NCBI RefSeq assembly: GCF_945859705.1 | Contig: NC_079137.1 | Span: 65,595,803 to 65,659,802 of the forward strand | Direction of reading: 5' to 3' | DNA: 64,000 nt | DNA from: Episyrphus balteatus | Lineage: Eukaryota; Arthropoda; Insecta; Diptera; Syrphidae | Shown: positions 24,971 through 36,540 of the stretch, piece by piece | How the letters are laid out: every line of letters begins with the position of its first letter | How positions within the stretch are numbered: the stretch's first letter is position 1 | Translations under genes and position numbers: made by a program | Notes under the pieces: model-generated | Databases searched by the model: none | The model's input: the letters and a program-made list of their open reading frames with translations, nothing else | What the model was told of the DNA's origin: nothing

Positions 24971-25770
24971 TGTTTTAATAATTAAAATTTATTTTAATAA
25001 TATCTAGTAAATATTTTTGACTAGATAACGTCCTATAAATAAAAATGAACCATAGCAGCATCCATGAAAAGGTAACACCATTATCTCCCGTTAAACAAAA
25101 TTGCAAAAAAGTGACTATTTTCGAAACGCGACGTTTAACGACGTTTGATTTAACTTTATTGAGCATGCTGATAATATTACCTTTCATTTGATAAATCGCA
25201 CGTAACGGTACATTTACTACAAGCTACACAATGTTAAATTTAAAAACTTCACTACAAACATCGTTGGCTTTAAAAAATTCTAGTTCTTTTTATAAGCAGT
25301 GTAGAAATATGACTAAAATGTCATATAATAGGCTAAATAATAAGCTTTCAGATGATATAAAATTTATTATAGGTTGTCGTATAAAAAAATGGATATAATG
25401 GTGTTAGAAGAAAAAAAAGTTTTATTTTTTCACTTTTTTCATGAAAAACGATTGTTTTCAATAAATTATTTTTTGTATACCTTTAACGCATTGTAAAAAT
25501 TTAATTATGGCTTTATTCTTTAGAAAAAATATTAAACTGTTTAATAGTGTAATTTTTTTTGTAAGTTTTTCATATAAAAAATTGATATACCTAATGAGAA
25601 AAGAAAAAAAGTTATTTTTTTTTAGCTTTTTCTTGTATATTATCATTGGATTCCGTTTATTCCGTTTTTCTACAAAACAGATATAAATATGTAGGGTCTT
25701 CAACTTTAGCTTAAAAACTTTACTATAAGAATTATTATCATATAATTATTTTTACAAGAAAGTTGACCAA
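24970..25770 (-). repeat. dispersed repeat family R1, copy C
   Basis: The reverse complement matches copy B across two blocks: ctaaagaataaa through acaacctat and tttatatcatctg, then caccgttac and agcatgctcaataaag. Its end (atggttcatttttatttata) resembles copy D at about 52053-52078. It is an old copy with internal gaps relative to copy B. Confidence 0.65.
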
Positions 25771-25917
25771 TAAATATTTTTTAGATCATTTTATTTTAAC
25801 AAAAGCACACAACCTGTTTTCTTCAGACATTATCACGCAAAATTATCGTCCGGTAACCTACTTTACAGACAACAACTGATTTAATGTAATATTTTTTTTA
25901 AGTTTTGAAGGTGGTAT

Positions 25918-25994
25918 GTGTCCCCAACGTGTCCCAAAAGTGTCCCAAACGTGTCCCGAAAGAATCCCGAACTTGTTCCGAACATGTCCTGAAC
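25918..25994 (+). repeat. 11-bp tandem array, 7 units
   Basis: Seven consecutive units of 11 bp on the theme gtgtcccaaac. The units diverge steadily from left to right, from gtgtccccaac to atgtcctgaac. Confidence 0.9.
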
Positions 25995-26804
25995 GAAAAA
26001 GAAAGATTCTTACATAAACCTTAGCCAAAGCTATCTCTATCAATTGAATGTCTTAATTCTCATCATCATGATAAAATGTTTTTCCATTTTCTTTGACATA
26101 GACTATCAACCATCCCCCTTTAAGATAGGATTAGGTGTTACTTCGTGAATCAAACTGTCAACTTACTCACATGCAATTTCCTCTTATCGCACCTCATTGA
26201 CAAAAAAATAAACAAAAAAAAAATATCAAACACTCTCAACTGTCACCCCCATTTTTTGGGGGCTCTATAACGACAACGACCTGACAAGCTTTGAAAATGA
26301 GATGATATAAAATTATATGTTTGTAGCAGAAAAAGGAAAAAAAAAAAAGATCATAGAAAAAAGAAAATTCCTCTATAAGCTTAATTTTGTTTCATGGAAA
26401 AATATGAAAACATCATACCCAAAACTCACACTTCACGCCTTCTTCCCACAAAAAAACACCATCTCACCGCACACAAGCTTCATGATAAGCCACCAAAGCA
26501 AAAGCAACCCTACGCACGATTGCACTGATTAGCTTCCCTAGGCTCATGAGGCTGTATGCGATGCCAACAACAACAATTGTACAACCAAACGATGACTATC
26601 CCTGGGAATCTCAGAGAAGCCAGAGAGCCTTTATCCAAAGAATGCTGCCGTAAACGAAAATCCTAGAGCCAATGACTTCATACCCCATAAATATACGACG
26701 ACTCTGAGTCTCTGTGTCATCCATCGCCCCCTTTGGGATAAAAATGTCACATGGCTTGATATCATGATGCCAAAACAAATTACCGATCTAATATGGATTT
26801 TGAT

Positions 26805-26822
26805 GTTGTTGTTGTTGTTGTT
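26805..26822 (+). repeat. (GTT)6 microsatellite
   Basis: Six GTT triplets in a row. Confidence 0.9.
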
Positions 26823-28435
26823 CTGTTACACAACTCACTGTGTGTTATTTTGATATGTTTGAGGATAGGATATATGAGGTAGTAAGTAGGGAAGGAATGG
26901 GTTTACACGAGGCTATGACAACCATGATGATGATGCGATTGCGAACGTATGAATTTTCTATAGCCTACACACACACACTTTGCAAGGACCAGCAAGGACG
27001 ATTATTAAAAATGCGATACAACAACATAGACAAAAAAAAAAAAGAATCATAGCAAATGTAACGCGTTTCCGTTTTTATCTGTGCAAGCATAACGGAATTT
27101 TTTTTTCGACGCGGATATTACGATTATGATACCACACTTTCTATGGTAAAATGTATGCCATATTAAGCTCTCTCTCTCTGGGTAAAAAAGGAAAAAAAAT
27201 ATGATTTTGATGACAATTTTTGTCGCACTCTCTTTGGCAGCATGTCTAATGGATTAGAAAATATCCATTTGCACTTCCGGTTGGAAGAAAAAATTCCACA
27301 AAAGACTATGGGAATTATGAGAAACAGAAAAAAAAATAAAGATTGAAAGCAATTAAGAGATTAGGACGGCGCATTTATGAAGGACTATCATTTTTTTATA
27401 TTATAAATGTTGCCATGTGAAAGAATAGACAAAAAGGGTCCAAAGTGTATACAAATACAAGCAAAGCAGATTAAGTTAATAAATTTTGTTTTTTTTTGGA
27501 AAATTTGTTCAACTGGCAGAGATGTTTTGAGGTTGATAATTTTGATACAGCTTTGATGTACTAAAGTTGCGGTTAGGGTATAAATTTTTATATTAACTGA
27601 TATAATATACAGATCGCAACATTTTAGCAACATTGAGTAACTTATGTTTTGTGAACCATTGATTTTTAACTGGTGTTTTAATATGTTTTATGCAGATGGT
27701 TAAAACCATTAAGGATTTGGGGGTTTAAGGTAAAATGTTTACTCATATTTACTAACGGTGGATTTTTTTTTTTCGTGGTTACATGTACTTAGTACTAATT
27801 TCCTATTTTAAAATAAGCAACATGTTCCTAGGTACCCGTATCCGGGAAACATGTTTCACTGTGAAATGTTGGCAAGTTAAGGACTTTTTTCTCATAAAAT
27901 AAAGAACACAGAAACGTCAAATATCAACATTTTCGAATAATTCTTGAAGTAAAATGTACTTTGTTAATTTATTTTTCTGTGAAATTAAAAAAAAAAAGTT
28001 ATTAATTGTTCCCAAAAACAATTTATTTAAGTTTTTGTAAAAAAAAAGTCCAGTTTTCCTAAATCTGGCCTTTGTTTCCTATTTTCGGCCATCTGGTGTC
28101 CCATCTCCGGCCAATGACTTTATTAGTAAATTGAATGTTTTTTATTTAAATTTTTGTTTTTAAAAATTTAGAAACAATTTTGAATATTAATAAGTAATAA
28201 CATCAAGTGATTCAAAAATCTATTTATTTTTTTCCAGGTGAGTCGATCAGTCGTGTGCATTGAAATCGAAAGTGTAGAATATATTCATACTTTAAGTGTT
28301 AATTACTGCGTTTGTTTGGAAAGTAAAGTGGAATTAAAAATTTATTTTTGATCGATTGTCTAATTGTGTATGCTATGAATCAATTTTTATTGTAAAAAAA
28401 TTATTGGCCTGGTCTTGAGAGGGTAAAAAGTACGG

Positions 28436-29000
28436 AAGCCATATTTGGCCTCGTATGCATTAAGGGGTTGTAAATCTACACAATGTGTTAAATTTTTTTG
28501 TTTAAAAATTTTGTTTCTTTACATTGTTATTTTGCTTGGAAGCTATGTTTTACTTCAGAAATAGAGCCCCTTCACTTTTAGAGACATTTTTCTCATGTTA
28601 ACCCCATTTCCATCGGCGTAACCACAAAAAATTTAGGGGGAGGGGGGCTCACCTATAATATTTTTCAATCATTTTATTACTTTTTAGTTTTTGTAAGATC
28701 TGGGAGTTGGTGAAAATGTTGGAACAAGACTTACTTCGACAGTGGAAAGAATGTGAACCAGAAAAAATATATATAACGGACAAAAACAAATTGCTTTTCT
28801 CGGTTCATTGTCTTAAAATGAGCAAAATTTGAATTAATTCTTAACCTTTTGTAATGCAATGTATTTATTTTACTTTATTTTGTTTTTAAATGATAAATAT
28901 TTATCTTTTGATATTTTTAATTGTATTCTTTACATAATCTTAATAAATAAAATTAGTAAAACTTCTTACCTCTTAATGCATACGAAGCCAAATTTGGCTT
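28436..29000. mobile_element. MITE-like element, about 33-bp inverted ends
   Basis: The left end (from 28436, aagccatatttggcctcgta) and right end (back from 29000) are reverse complements over about 33 bp with three mismatches, sharing tcgtatgcattaag. The right terminus contains a self-palindrome, aagccaaatttggctt. No target duplication is clear, so the true ends may lie slightly outside. The 565-bp unit has no coding frame. Confidence 0.65.
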
Positions 29001-32000
29001 ATAAACAAATTTTTTAAACAAATTAATTTAAACAAATTTTTTAATGAAAACCGTTTTGAAACAACCCAAAGAATCCATGTAAAGCATTTTTTAATTTTTT
29101 CGTCCGCTAATATTAATTCATGCAGTAGAGGGTTAAGGTTTGAGCAGTAAAATTATAAAAAAAACCTTTCAGGATTGGATCACGGCACAAAAAGTTATTT
29201 TTTCGAAGAAGACTGACCATGACCAACAAGTATAATTAGAATATTGTAACTTTAGGAGAGACATTTAAAAGAACAGCATAAGAGCAAAAATTTGGAATAA
29301 ATCCTACTAAATCTCTAGTTATAAGGATTTTTCTGGCTACTGACGAATGTCCCTCAAAGAACGTGTTCCCAAGACTCATGTTGCCTGCGGCCATGTTTCT
29401 CGGAGAGATATCTTTTCCTCACTATTCCCTAAGTTACTTATCCATCAGTAACATAAACACCCTAGAGACATGTGCAACATTTCGTCTGGCAACATTGTTT
29501 CAGACGAAATGTTGCCAAACAAAATATATTTTAGAGACAAATTGATTCATTAGCGACACTTATCTATTATGACTAGTGTATAAAAGATTACCCTCATTGA
29601 CAAGTTCAATGTCTCCACTAAAAGAAATTTTCTAAACATGACATCATTTTGAGGTTTAAGTTTTTATATATCCAAAATCTATTTAAACCAAAAAAATTTC
29701 TTTTGATATTCCATCAAAGTCACCGAAAAAATGCAAATAATATAAAAAAAAAAAGAAATGCAATAGGTATAACAAAACTCAACTCAAATCCTTCGAGCAT
29801 AAAATTTTGTTTCAAAAACTTTGTTTCACAAAAAAATAAAAAATCGGTACCACAAATATCTGTCTGTCTGGTGTCTTCTCCGAATGGTTGTCTGCTTTTT
29901 GCATCACTGACACATCCGTGTGATAATGCGAGTATAAATTGTTTCCTTCACTTGCATCACAACACAACTGATGCTATTTATACATAGGAACAGCCCCCAG
30001 GTAGCTCTCTCTGTCTGACTGCTATACAACAACATTGCGCTACTGCAACAACTTTCACGACGCCCGACAACGCTGCTGCTGCTTGCAACTAGACGTCGTC
30101 GTTGTTGTTTCAAATAAATCAATGTCTGGAAATTTTTATTTTGTATTTTTATTTTACAAAAATAAAAAAAGTATTCAAAGTCTGGCCAGGATAGGTTGTT
30201 TGTGAATAAATACACAAAAACAGCACCGGAACTTTTTAATGGAGTTTTTGTGTTAACACCTTGCTCCTTATCTCCGCCTAGGATCAACAACAACGAATGG
30301 TGCAAAAAAAAAAGATAAACTTTTATCCCCAAACAGAGGCCATCCTTTCGTATAACAAACGAACCAAAAAAAATTGTACTAGGTGCGTACATCACGTTTA
30401 CATCAGTTAAGTTTTAGCAAAAGAAGAAAACTGCATCCAGAAGCTCTGAAACTGAAATCTATCTCAGGATCGAGTTCTGCAATGCAACAATACCTTTTAC
30501 CTTTCTCGCTAGAGTAATTATCGAATACCGCATTTTGGGTGGGCCAGGTTTAACCGCACTCTCAACATCCTCACATCGAACAGTTTCGTTCTATTTTATG
30601 CGTGTTCATTCCGGGACATTTGGGAGCAACGAGATGAATGACCGAATCCAATAGGCTCGTAAATGAGGTAAACAAGGAGCCACACACACAACAAAGCAAA
30701 CAGTAGAAAAAAAAACTTAGAATTCGTTCCGGTAACCTGTCTCGCTGGGAAAAATAATTACCAGAGCTCTCTATCTAATGGAAGCTCTGTCCCTAGTCGT
30801 AGTACGTACTCGTACATACAATATGGGGAAGCCTTTGGTTGGTTAGCTTATAGTCGGCCCAACTGGCAACATGTATCCAATAGATACATGGTGCTAAATG
30901 ATGTAGTACGACGCTAAAAACACGAGCGAAAATGTTCCCGTGATCTGTCTTCGCATAAATCTTTTGATTCCAAGCAAGCACCATCAAGCCTCTTGGAAGC
31001 CAGCAGCCCATGATGTAGAATAAAGGCACATAACAGCTCTTCGTCCTCATCCCATTTGTTCTGGTTAAGTGATTTCTTGAATCGACCGAAAAAAAAAATA
31101 TGTGAAGTTGCTTTGGGGGAGGGCTGAAATGGGTTGGGTTGGGTTGATATAGGCTTCTGGATGCCTGTGTTAAAGACGAGCTCATATGGTGGTCGATGAT
31201 GATGGTGATGGTTGATGGTTTGATGGAACACCGCCGCCTTTGTCGTCCTCTTTTATATAGTTGGACTCTAAAGCACTTTTCAAGATTCTTATCGATTGGG
31301 GGTAATGTAGTTTTCTTTGTCCCGGTTTTTTTTGTTTTCTTTTTTGCTTTTTCTTCAAAATGAATTAGTAGTTGAGTGAAAAGAATGGAGGTTCTTCGTC
31401 CGTCATTTATATATTTTTGGGGTGGTAAAATCTCTTGGGATTTCAAAAGATTTCTTCCCTCTTTCTCTGATGGAAATGGCATGGGGAAACAACAACAACA
31501 GAGTCGAATTAATTAGTGGAATATACAGAAAACGAGACATGTTGTGTTGTTGTTATACAGCATGTGCAACATGATTAGGAAGTGATTTTGGTGCTACCCT
31601 CTCTGATGGACGCAAAATGCTATTCAATTATTTATTAGAGAATATCCAAATGTTCAAGAATTGACTTTATATACAAATGGATTTTGCAGAGGTAAAACAC
31701 CAAATCGATTTGGATTAATTAATCAAATTGAATGGCTAGAGAGTCTTTGTTGTTGCGATAGATGTATTCATTGAGTGCGTCTTTAAAGATTCTTGCATTG
31801 GAAGAGGGTGATAGAATGTTTAACACTTTATTTAAAGGTTAAAGGCTATTAACGCTGGAGTTGTCAAACTTTAAACTTGACAAAGTTTTGATTGCAATGA
31901 TTTTAAGTTGAAAAAAACGAGTCTTTAATTTTATTGGTCCAATTCGTGCGGATCTAACATGCGGCTAATAAAAGAAGATTTTTCTATAGGCTCTGTAGAC

Positions 32001-32495
32001 TAAACCAGTATTCATAAAAAAGTTTAGAAGAGGAGGAAGCCACTTAGTCCTGATTTCTAAAGCACAAATTTGTCGACGAAGGGACATTAAACCCAGGGAC
32101 ATAACTCCCTTTCTTTAGTTATGGGGCGTAGGTCTTATTCAAGTGAAACACTTATTTTTTTTAACTAGGAAATAGGCCCGACATTTTTCAAAACACTGGT
32201 AAATATTTTTGAAACCAAAAATGTTTGGTGAGGACATAACTCCATGAAATTTTGGTATTGACTTATTTTCTCACCCAGTTGGGAGGTCATTTTATATTTT
32301 ATGAATTCTTTTTTTGTGGGCCATATCCAAGTCACAATTTGGCTTACATAAGATCCATCTTTTCTATTCGACAAGTCATAGTTTGTGTAGGTTTAGTTAC
32401 GCAAGTCAACTATTTTGGAAAGAAAAGAGGTCTCCTTAAACTTTCTAAAAGTGTTTAGAAAAAGCCTTGTAAATTTAAGGGACAGAAGGCCTCTA
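29001..32495. other. noncoding stretch with a less AT-rich island
   Basis: No convincing gene. A 15-bp perfect hairpin lies at 29474-29515. The island at about 29880-31500 holds the longest open frames outside the retrotransposon and satellite (163 residues at 30395-29904 and 229 residues at 31482-30793, both minus). Their composition is irregular and no domain or splice context supports them. Confidence 0.45.
29474..29515. repeat. perfect 15-bp stem hairpin
   Basis: gcaacatttcgtctg (29474-29488) and its exact reverse complement (29501-29515) are separated by a 12-base loop. The loop itself repeats part of the stem (gcaacattgttt). Confidence 0.85.
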
Positions 32496-32929
32496 CACTG
32501 AGGGAAAAAACGCAACGTAAAATGTGAAATGTTCAACGTTGATTTAATGTTGAAAAAATTAACATGAAACTTCTTCAAAATAAAATTGAAACAACGTAAG
32601 AAATTTTTTTATTTTGCATTTTGCATTTTGTCACTCTAATTTTCAACAATGAGAAAGAACGTTGATAAAGCATTCGCCTAGTAGGTAACCCAAGAGTTGT
32701 ATTTTCGATCCCCAGCGGCTGCCCATTTTTTCTTTTTTTCAATAAATTGATGCTTTTTTAAAAGTTGAAACAACTTTGATTTAAAGATGTTTTATATAAC
32801 GGTAAACCACTTTAAACTAACGATGTTCTACATGGATTTTAAAATTTTTGCCTTCAACGCAAAATAATTCCGAAAAATAGTTGAATCAACGTAGTTTTCG
32901 TTGATTTTTAGTTGTTTTTTCCCTCAGTG
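32496..32929. mobile_element. MITE with CACTGAGGG ends and a tRNA-like core
   Basis: The 434-bp unit starts CACTGAGGGAAAAAAC and ends with its 16-bp reverse complement. The subterminal sequence is rich in caacgtt motifs in both orientations. The central segment 32667-32722 resembles a decayed tRNA-type Pol III promoter: agcattcgcctagtaggt as box-A-like sequence and ttttcgatcccc as box-B-like sequence. No target duplication is evident. The tRNA-like reading is inference. Confidence 0.7.
32667..32722 (+). pseudogene. tRNA-like segment inside the MITE
   Basis: A D-arm-like gcctagtaggt is followed by caagagttg and a T-loop-like ttcgatcccc, in tRNA order and spacing. The stems do not pair well enough for a functional tRNA. 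It could be a decayed tRNA-derived SINE head or chance. Confidence 0.3.
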
Positions 32930-35860
32930 ACCAGTTATAAGAGGTTCTTTTAAGTATGCAACGTTTTTATCTTTTAAATATGCAATATTTTCATTTTGTA
33001 AATCTGCAATGTTTTTTTTCTTAAAAGTATGCAATTTTTCTTGTGCATCCAAAAAAGAAAAAAACATTGCATTTCAACGTGAGGTATCAATTAGCTCCCT
33101 ATTTTCCACTCATCTTTAATTCCAAGCATGGTCTGCTGGTAGAGTGCAGCGCTGGTATGGGGAGGTATAGGCCTTTTTTTTTACTCATATAACCTCTATA
33201 AGGCCTTATTATAACATCCAGTGCAAGTAATAGTTTCCTTAGCAAAGCTAAAGGCTCGCTACAATATTTCGTTGTTTTGTAAAAAGGTTGTTTTACGCTG
33301 TTCGTCACAAGCTACAAGCTTGTAGATTGCCTGTGGAGGAAGGTCTTGAGAAAATTCGGTAATGTGCGCAACAAAATGATTTGCATAAGACCTATCTTTC
33401 TTCTTAAACAAGTCAAAAAATAATTTTGCATTGAACCTTATACAAGTTAAATTGTTACTTTGGTAAGCCCCACAAAAAAAAAAAGTGGACGTTATGTCTC
33501 TATGCCTTATGTCCCAATCACTAATTTTGTAATTCAACTTTATTTCCGATTTTCTGGCAAGATAGCAAGATGAGTTTCTTCAAATGTTTTAAAGAAGAGG
33601 GTTCTAGAAAACTTCTTCTTCTAGTTTTCTACCAAATTTAATAGCTTAATTCCCACCCTTGTACTTAAATCCTTATTAATATCGTTGCATTAATATTAAT
33701 TTGAAGAAAACAACAAATCGGCTTACTTCTTCCAAAACTTGGAACTCCATTCTTCGGTCAACGACCTCTCCAAAGTTTTATTGCATTGAAATTGAATATC
33801 TGTCTTCTATTCCCCTTCTAATTATGTTTATATAGTTATTTTGGCTTTTAATCTCCCCTTCTTCATCTCTCTCACACTCTTTGCTAGCCCATTTATCTAA
33901 TGAAGAATGAACTTTCTGCCTTTCCATATGCATCATCACAAAAAAAAAAAAAAAAAAATATTGCCAAAATGGATCTATCGATCTTTGTCCTTGTCTAAAA
34001 GTAATAACCATAAGCATTTTCGTACTACTACGATGCTGAGCCAGCTTATATCCTCTTAGCCATATGCATACCTCCGCTCTCTCATAATATCCTGTCCAAA
34101 AAAAAAACGGTCATAATTCATTAAGCCCCCTCACTGTCTGCATCCGATATGAGACAATTGATAATTACAATCCTTGGGACGAAGGATTACTATACTTAAA
34201 GCCAAAGGGGCCAACCACCACGCCCGGTTTGGCTGATTCCATATTCTCTCTCAATTCATATTCGGTATATGGTAGTTTTAATGGAACATTTACGCTACCA
34301 CATGGGTCCAACCCCCTAAATGGCCACAAAGGTACTTTGTCAGTATAACTGCGGGGCCAAACTTTTGCCAGGATTCTGTTTCGCCGCCGTGTCGTTTCTC
34401 TAATACTACAAAACAAATAACCATAATTCATTCTCAACAATCCCACAGGAATGTTGTCGTTGCCGTCGTCATTCACTTTTGCTTAGAAATAAATAAAAAA
34501 AAAAAAGGGAAAGAAATAAACAAAATGTTGGCATCAGTACGCATAAAGGTTAGAGAGGTTGCGTTTTTCTTATTCTTTTCGCAAAATAAGGGAGATTTTC
34601 ATTATGCCGCGCTAAGCCGTGAAGAAAAGAAACTGACATACCACATGATCTCGCAATAACATGCTGCTGTGAACAAGGATTTCTGAATAAAATGAAAAAA
34701 AAAAAGAAAAAAACTTGTTATTAAAAAAAAAAAACGGACAAAAAAGTTGAACAACCCCCTTCCGAAGGCGATGTTCTAAATCCGAACGCGCGGATATGCC
34801 AATCTTCAAGCATAAAGAAGGAAATTAAAACAAAAAAAAAGAATAAAAAGGCTTGTGGAACACGCATCAACTTCTTGGAATGGTATTGTCCTTGAAATTC
34901 CTTGTGGCATATTAGGACGAGTATTATATACGACACGGGTGGGTATTTTTTTTTTGTAATATTTATTTTTTTGAAAAACTTCTTTTTATTGAACTTTTCG
35001 CCTGTAGTCTTGATTTTTCAACTTTGAATACAAAAGGATTTTTCCTTCTTTTCAATAAACGACAAGGGTTGAAGTAGGATATAACCGAGAATATACGATT
35101 TTGAAAAGGATTCTGAATTAAGACTTGCGTTTTTAATCAGACTTTTACGATGATGTATTGCATTTGCACAAAAGATTTGTGGAAGTAATTGTGGTCTTAT
35201 ATACAAATTTTTTTGCCAAAGCTTTTTCAATGGGGAATTATAGAAATATCGAGTACACAGAGTGATTGCGTTTTGTGAAATAAAAAGGGAAGAGAAAAGA
35301 GAGTTGCCATTGGGAAAACTTTAAAATAATATTTTCTGGTATTACAAAAAAAATTTAAAGTTTTAGGAATATGTAAATTAAAACCTTTCAGAAATGATAA
35401 ATATAATGTTCAAATACATTGGTCACTTTTTTGCAAAAGTACAAAAGTCAAAATATTCTTGTTCTTAGTCAGAGTTCACTAAGTTTTCTACTTAAAAAAA
35501 TTATTATAATTATCACTTTTGTGTTTTTCACTTTCTGGGCCAATTTAGTTAAGATTATATATACTCGTATTTTTTAAAAGTGTAGGAAAAATTTGTTTTT
35601 CAAGAACCTAGCCGAAAAAAGTTTCAACAAAATTTTGAAACATAAAAATCAAAGCTTTAAAAAAAATCAAAATAGGGAATATTAAATCTGATTGATATAT
35701 TCTGCAAACAGATACAACAAAAAAGTGCATTTAAATGTTCGAAGTCAGATTTTTGCCCTTAAAAGCGGTACTCAATGATCAAAAGCTAATAAATAAAATA
35801 CCATTTCCCAGAAAAAAAGTTGAGGTAACATTTTTCCATGACATTAAAATGACAGAGAGT
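32930..35860. other. noncoding stretch
   Basis: No gene is recognised. The less AT-rich island at 34160-34480 contains a 103-residue minus-strand frame without any familiar domain. The remainder is AT-rich with poly-A runs. Confidence 0.45.
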
Positions 35861-36540
35861 GCCAAAAAAAAAGTGGGTCCCGGAAGTCAACTTGTCGGTG
35901 TGTCAGTCTGTCTGTCTGTAAACGAAACTACAGCCTAAACGGATAAACCGATTAACATCAAACTTGGTATGTTTTTTGGCGACTCTCCAGGGGGCTTTTT
36001 AATTTTTTTTTTTAACTAAAAATAACGGTAGGTATATGTCACATATCGATTTCAGTAAAGTTGAATTTGCCGAAAATGGCTCCAACGATTTTGTTAAAAA
36101 AAATTAAAATGTAAGTTTTAAGACAAGGTCTATCTTCAAAAAACAATTTTTTTTTTAATCATTATTAACGGTACCTGCCATAGGTATATCGTTTTTTTTT
36201 TAAGTCGATTTTCTTCGAAACTACCTATTCGATTTCAATAAAACTTTTTGTAAAAAAGCATTTATGTAATTTTAATATAAGCTAAAAATATAATTTTGAA
36301 AAAAACTAATTTTTGGATTTATAAAAAAAAGAAACTTTTTTTTAAAAATCAAATTTTCGAAAACGGGACATTGATTTTTTTTTTTTGAAATTTTAGTTTT
36401 GGTTGTTTATTAGTGATTTATACAAAATGGCATACCAATTTTATTTAAAAAAAATTTGTTTTCGGAAAAAATATTTATACAAAATTATTTTTTTTTATTA
36501 AACGGCTCTAACGGTTTTGAAAACTTTTTTTCTAAAAATG
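35860..36540 (+). repeat. dispersed repeat family R2, copy 1
   Basis: It contains gtctgtctgtaaacgaaac, ccgattaacatcaaacttgg, acggtacctg and tttcgaaaacgggacattga. The last two recur in reverse orientation at about 62220 and 62040, and a related block (gaaaacgggc, ggcataccaattt) lies at 55590-55670. No coding frame is present. Confidence 0.6.

Larger units (their letters stand above)
25771..28435. other. noncoding stretch with a less AT-rich island
   Basis: No gene is recognised. It contains an 11-bp tandem array (25918-25994), a GTT microsatellite (26805-26822) and a less AT-rich island at about 26240-27200. The small frames at 26317-26532 and 26840-27052 have no recognisable domain. Confidence 0.5.

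Noticed and set aside
30793..31482. 229-residue open frame on the minus strand
   Set aside because: Longest frame outside the retrotransposon and satellite, but low-complexity in places, overlapped by another frame on the same strand, without a recognisable domain, and in a region with no other coding signs.
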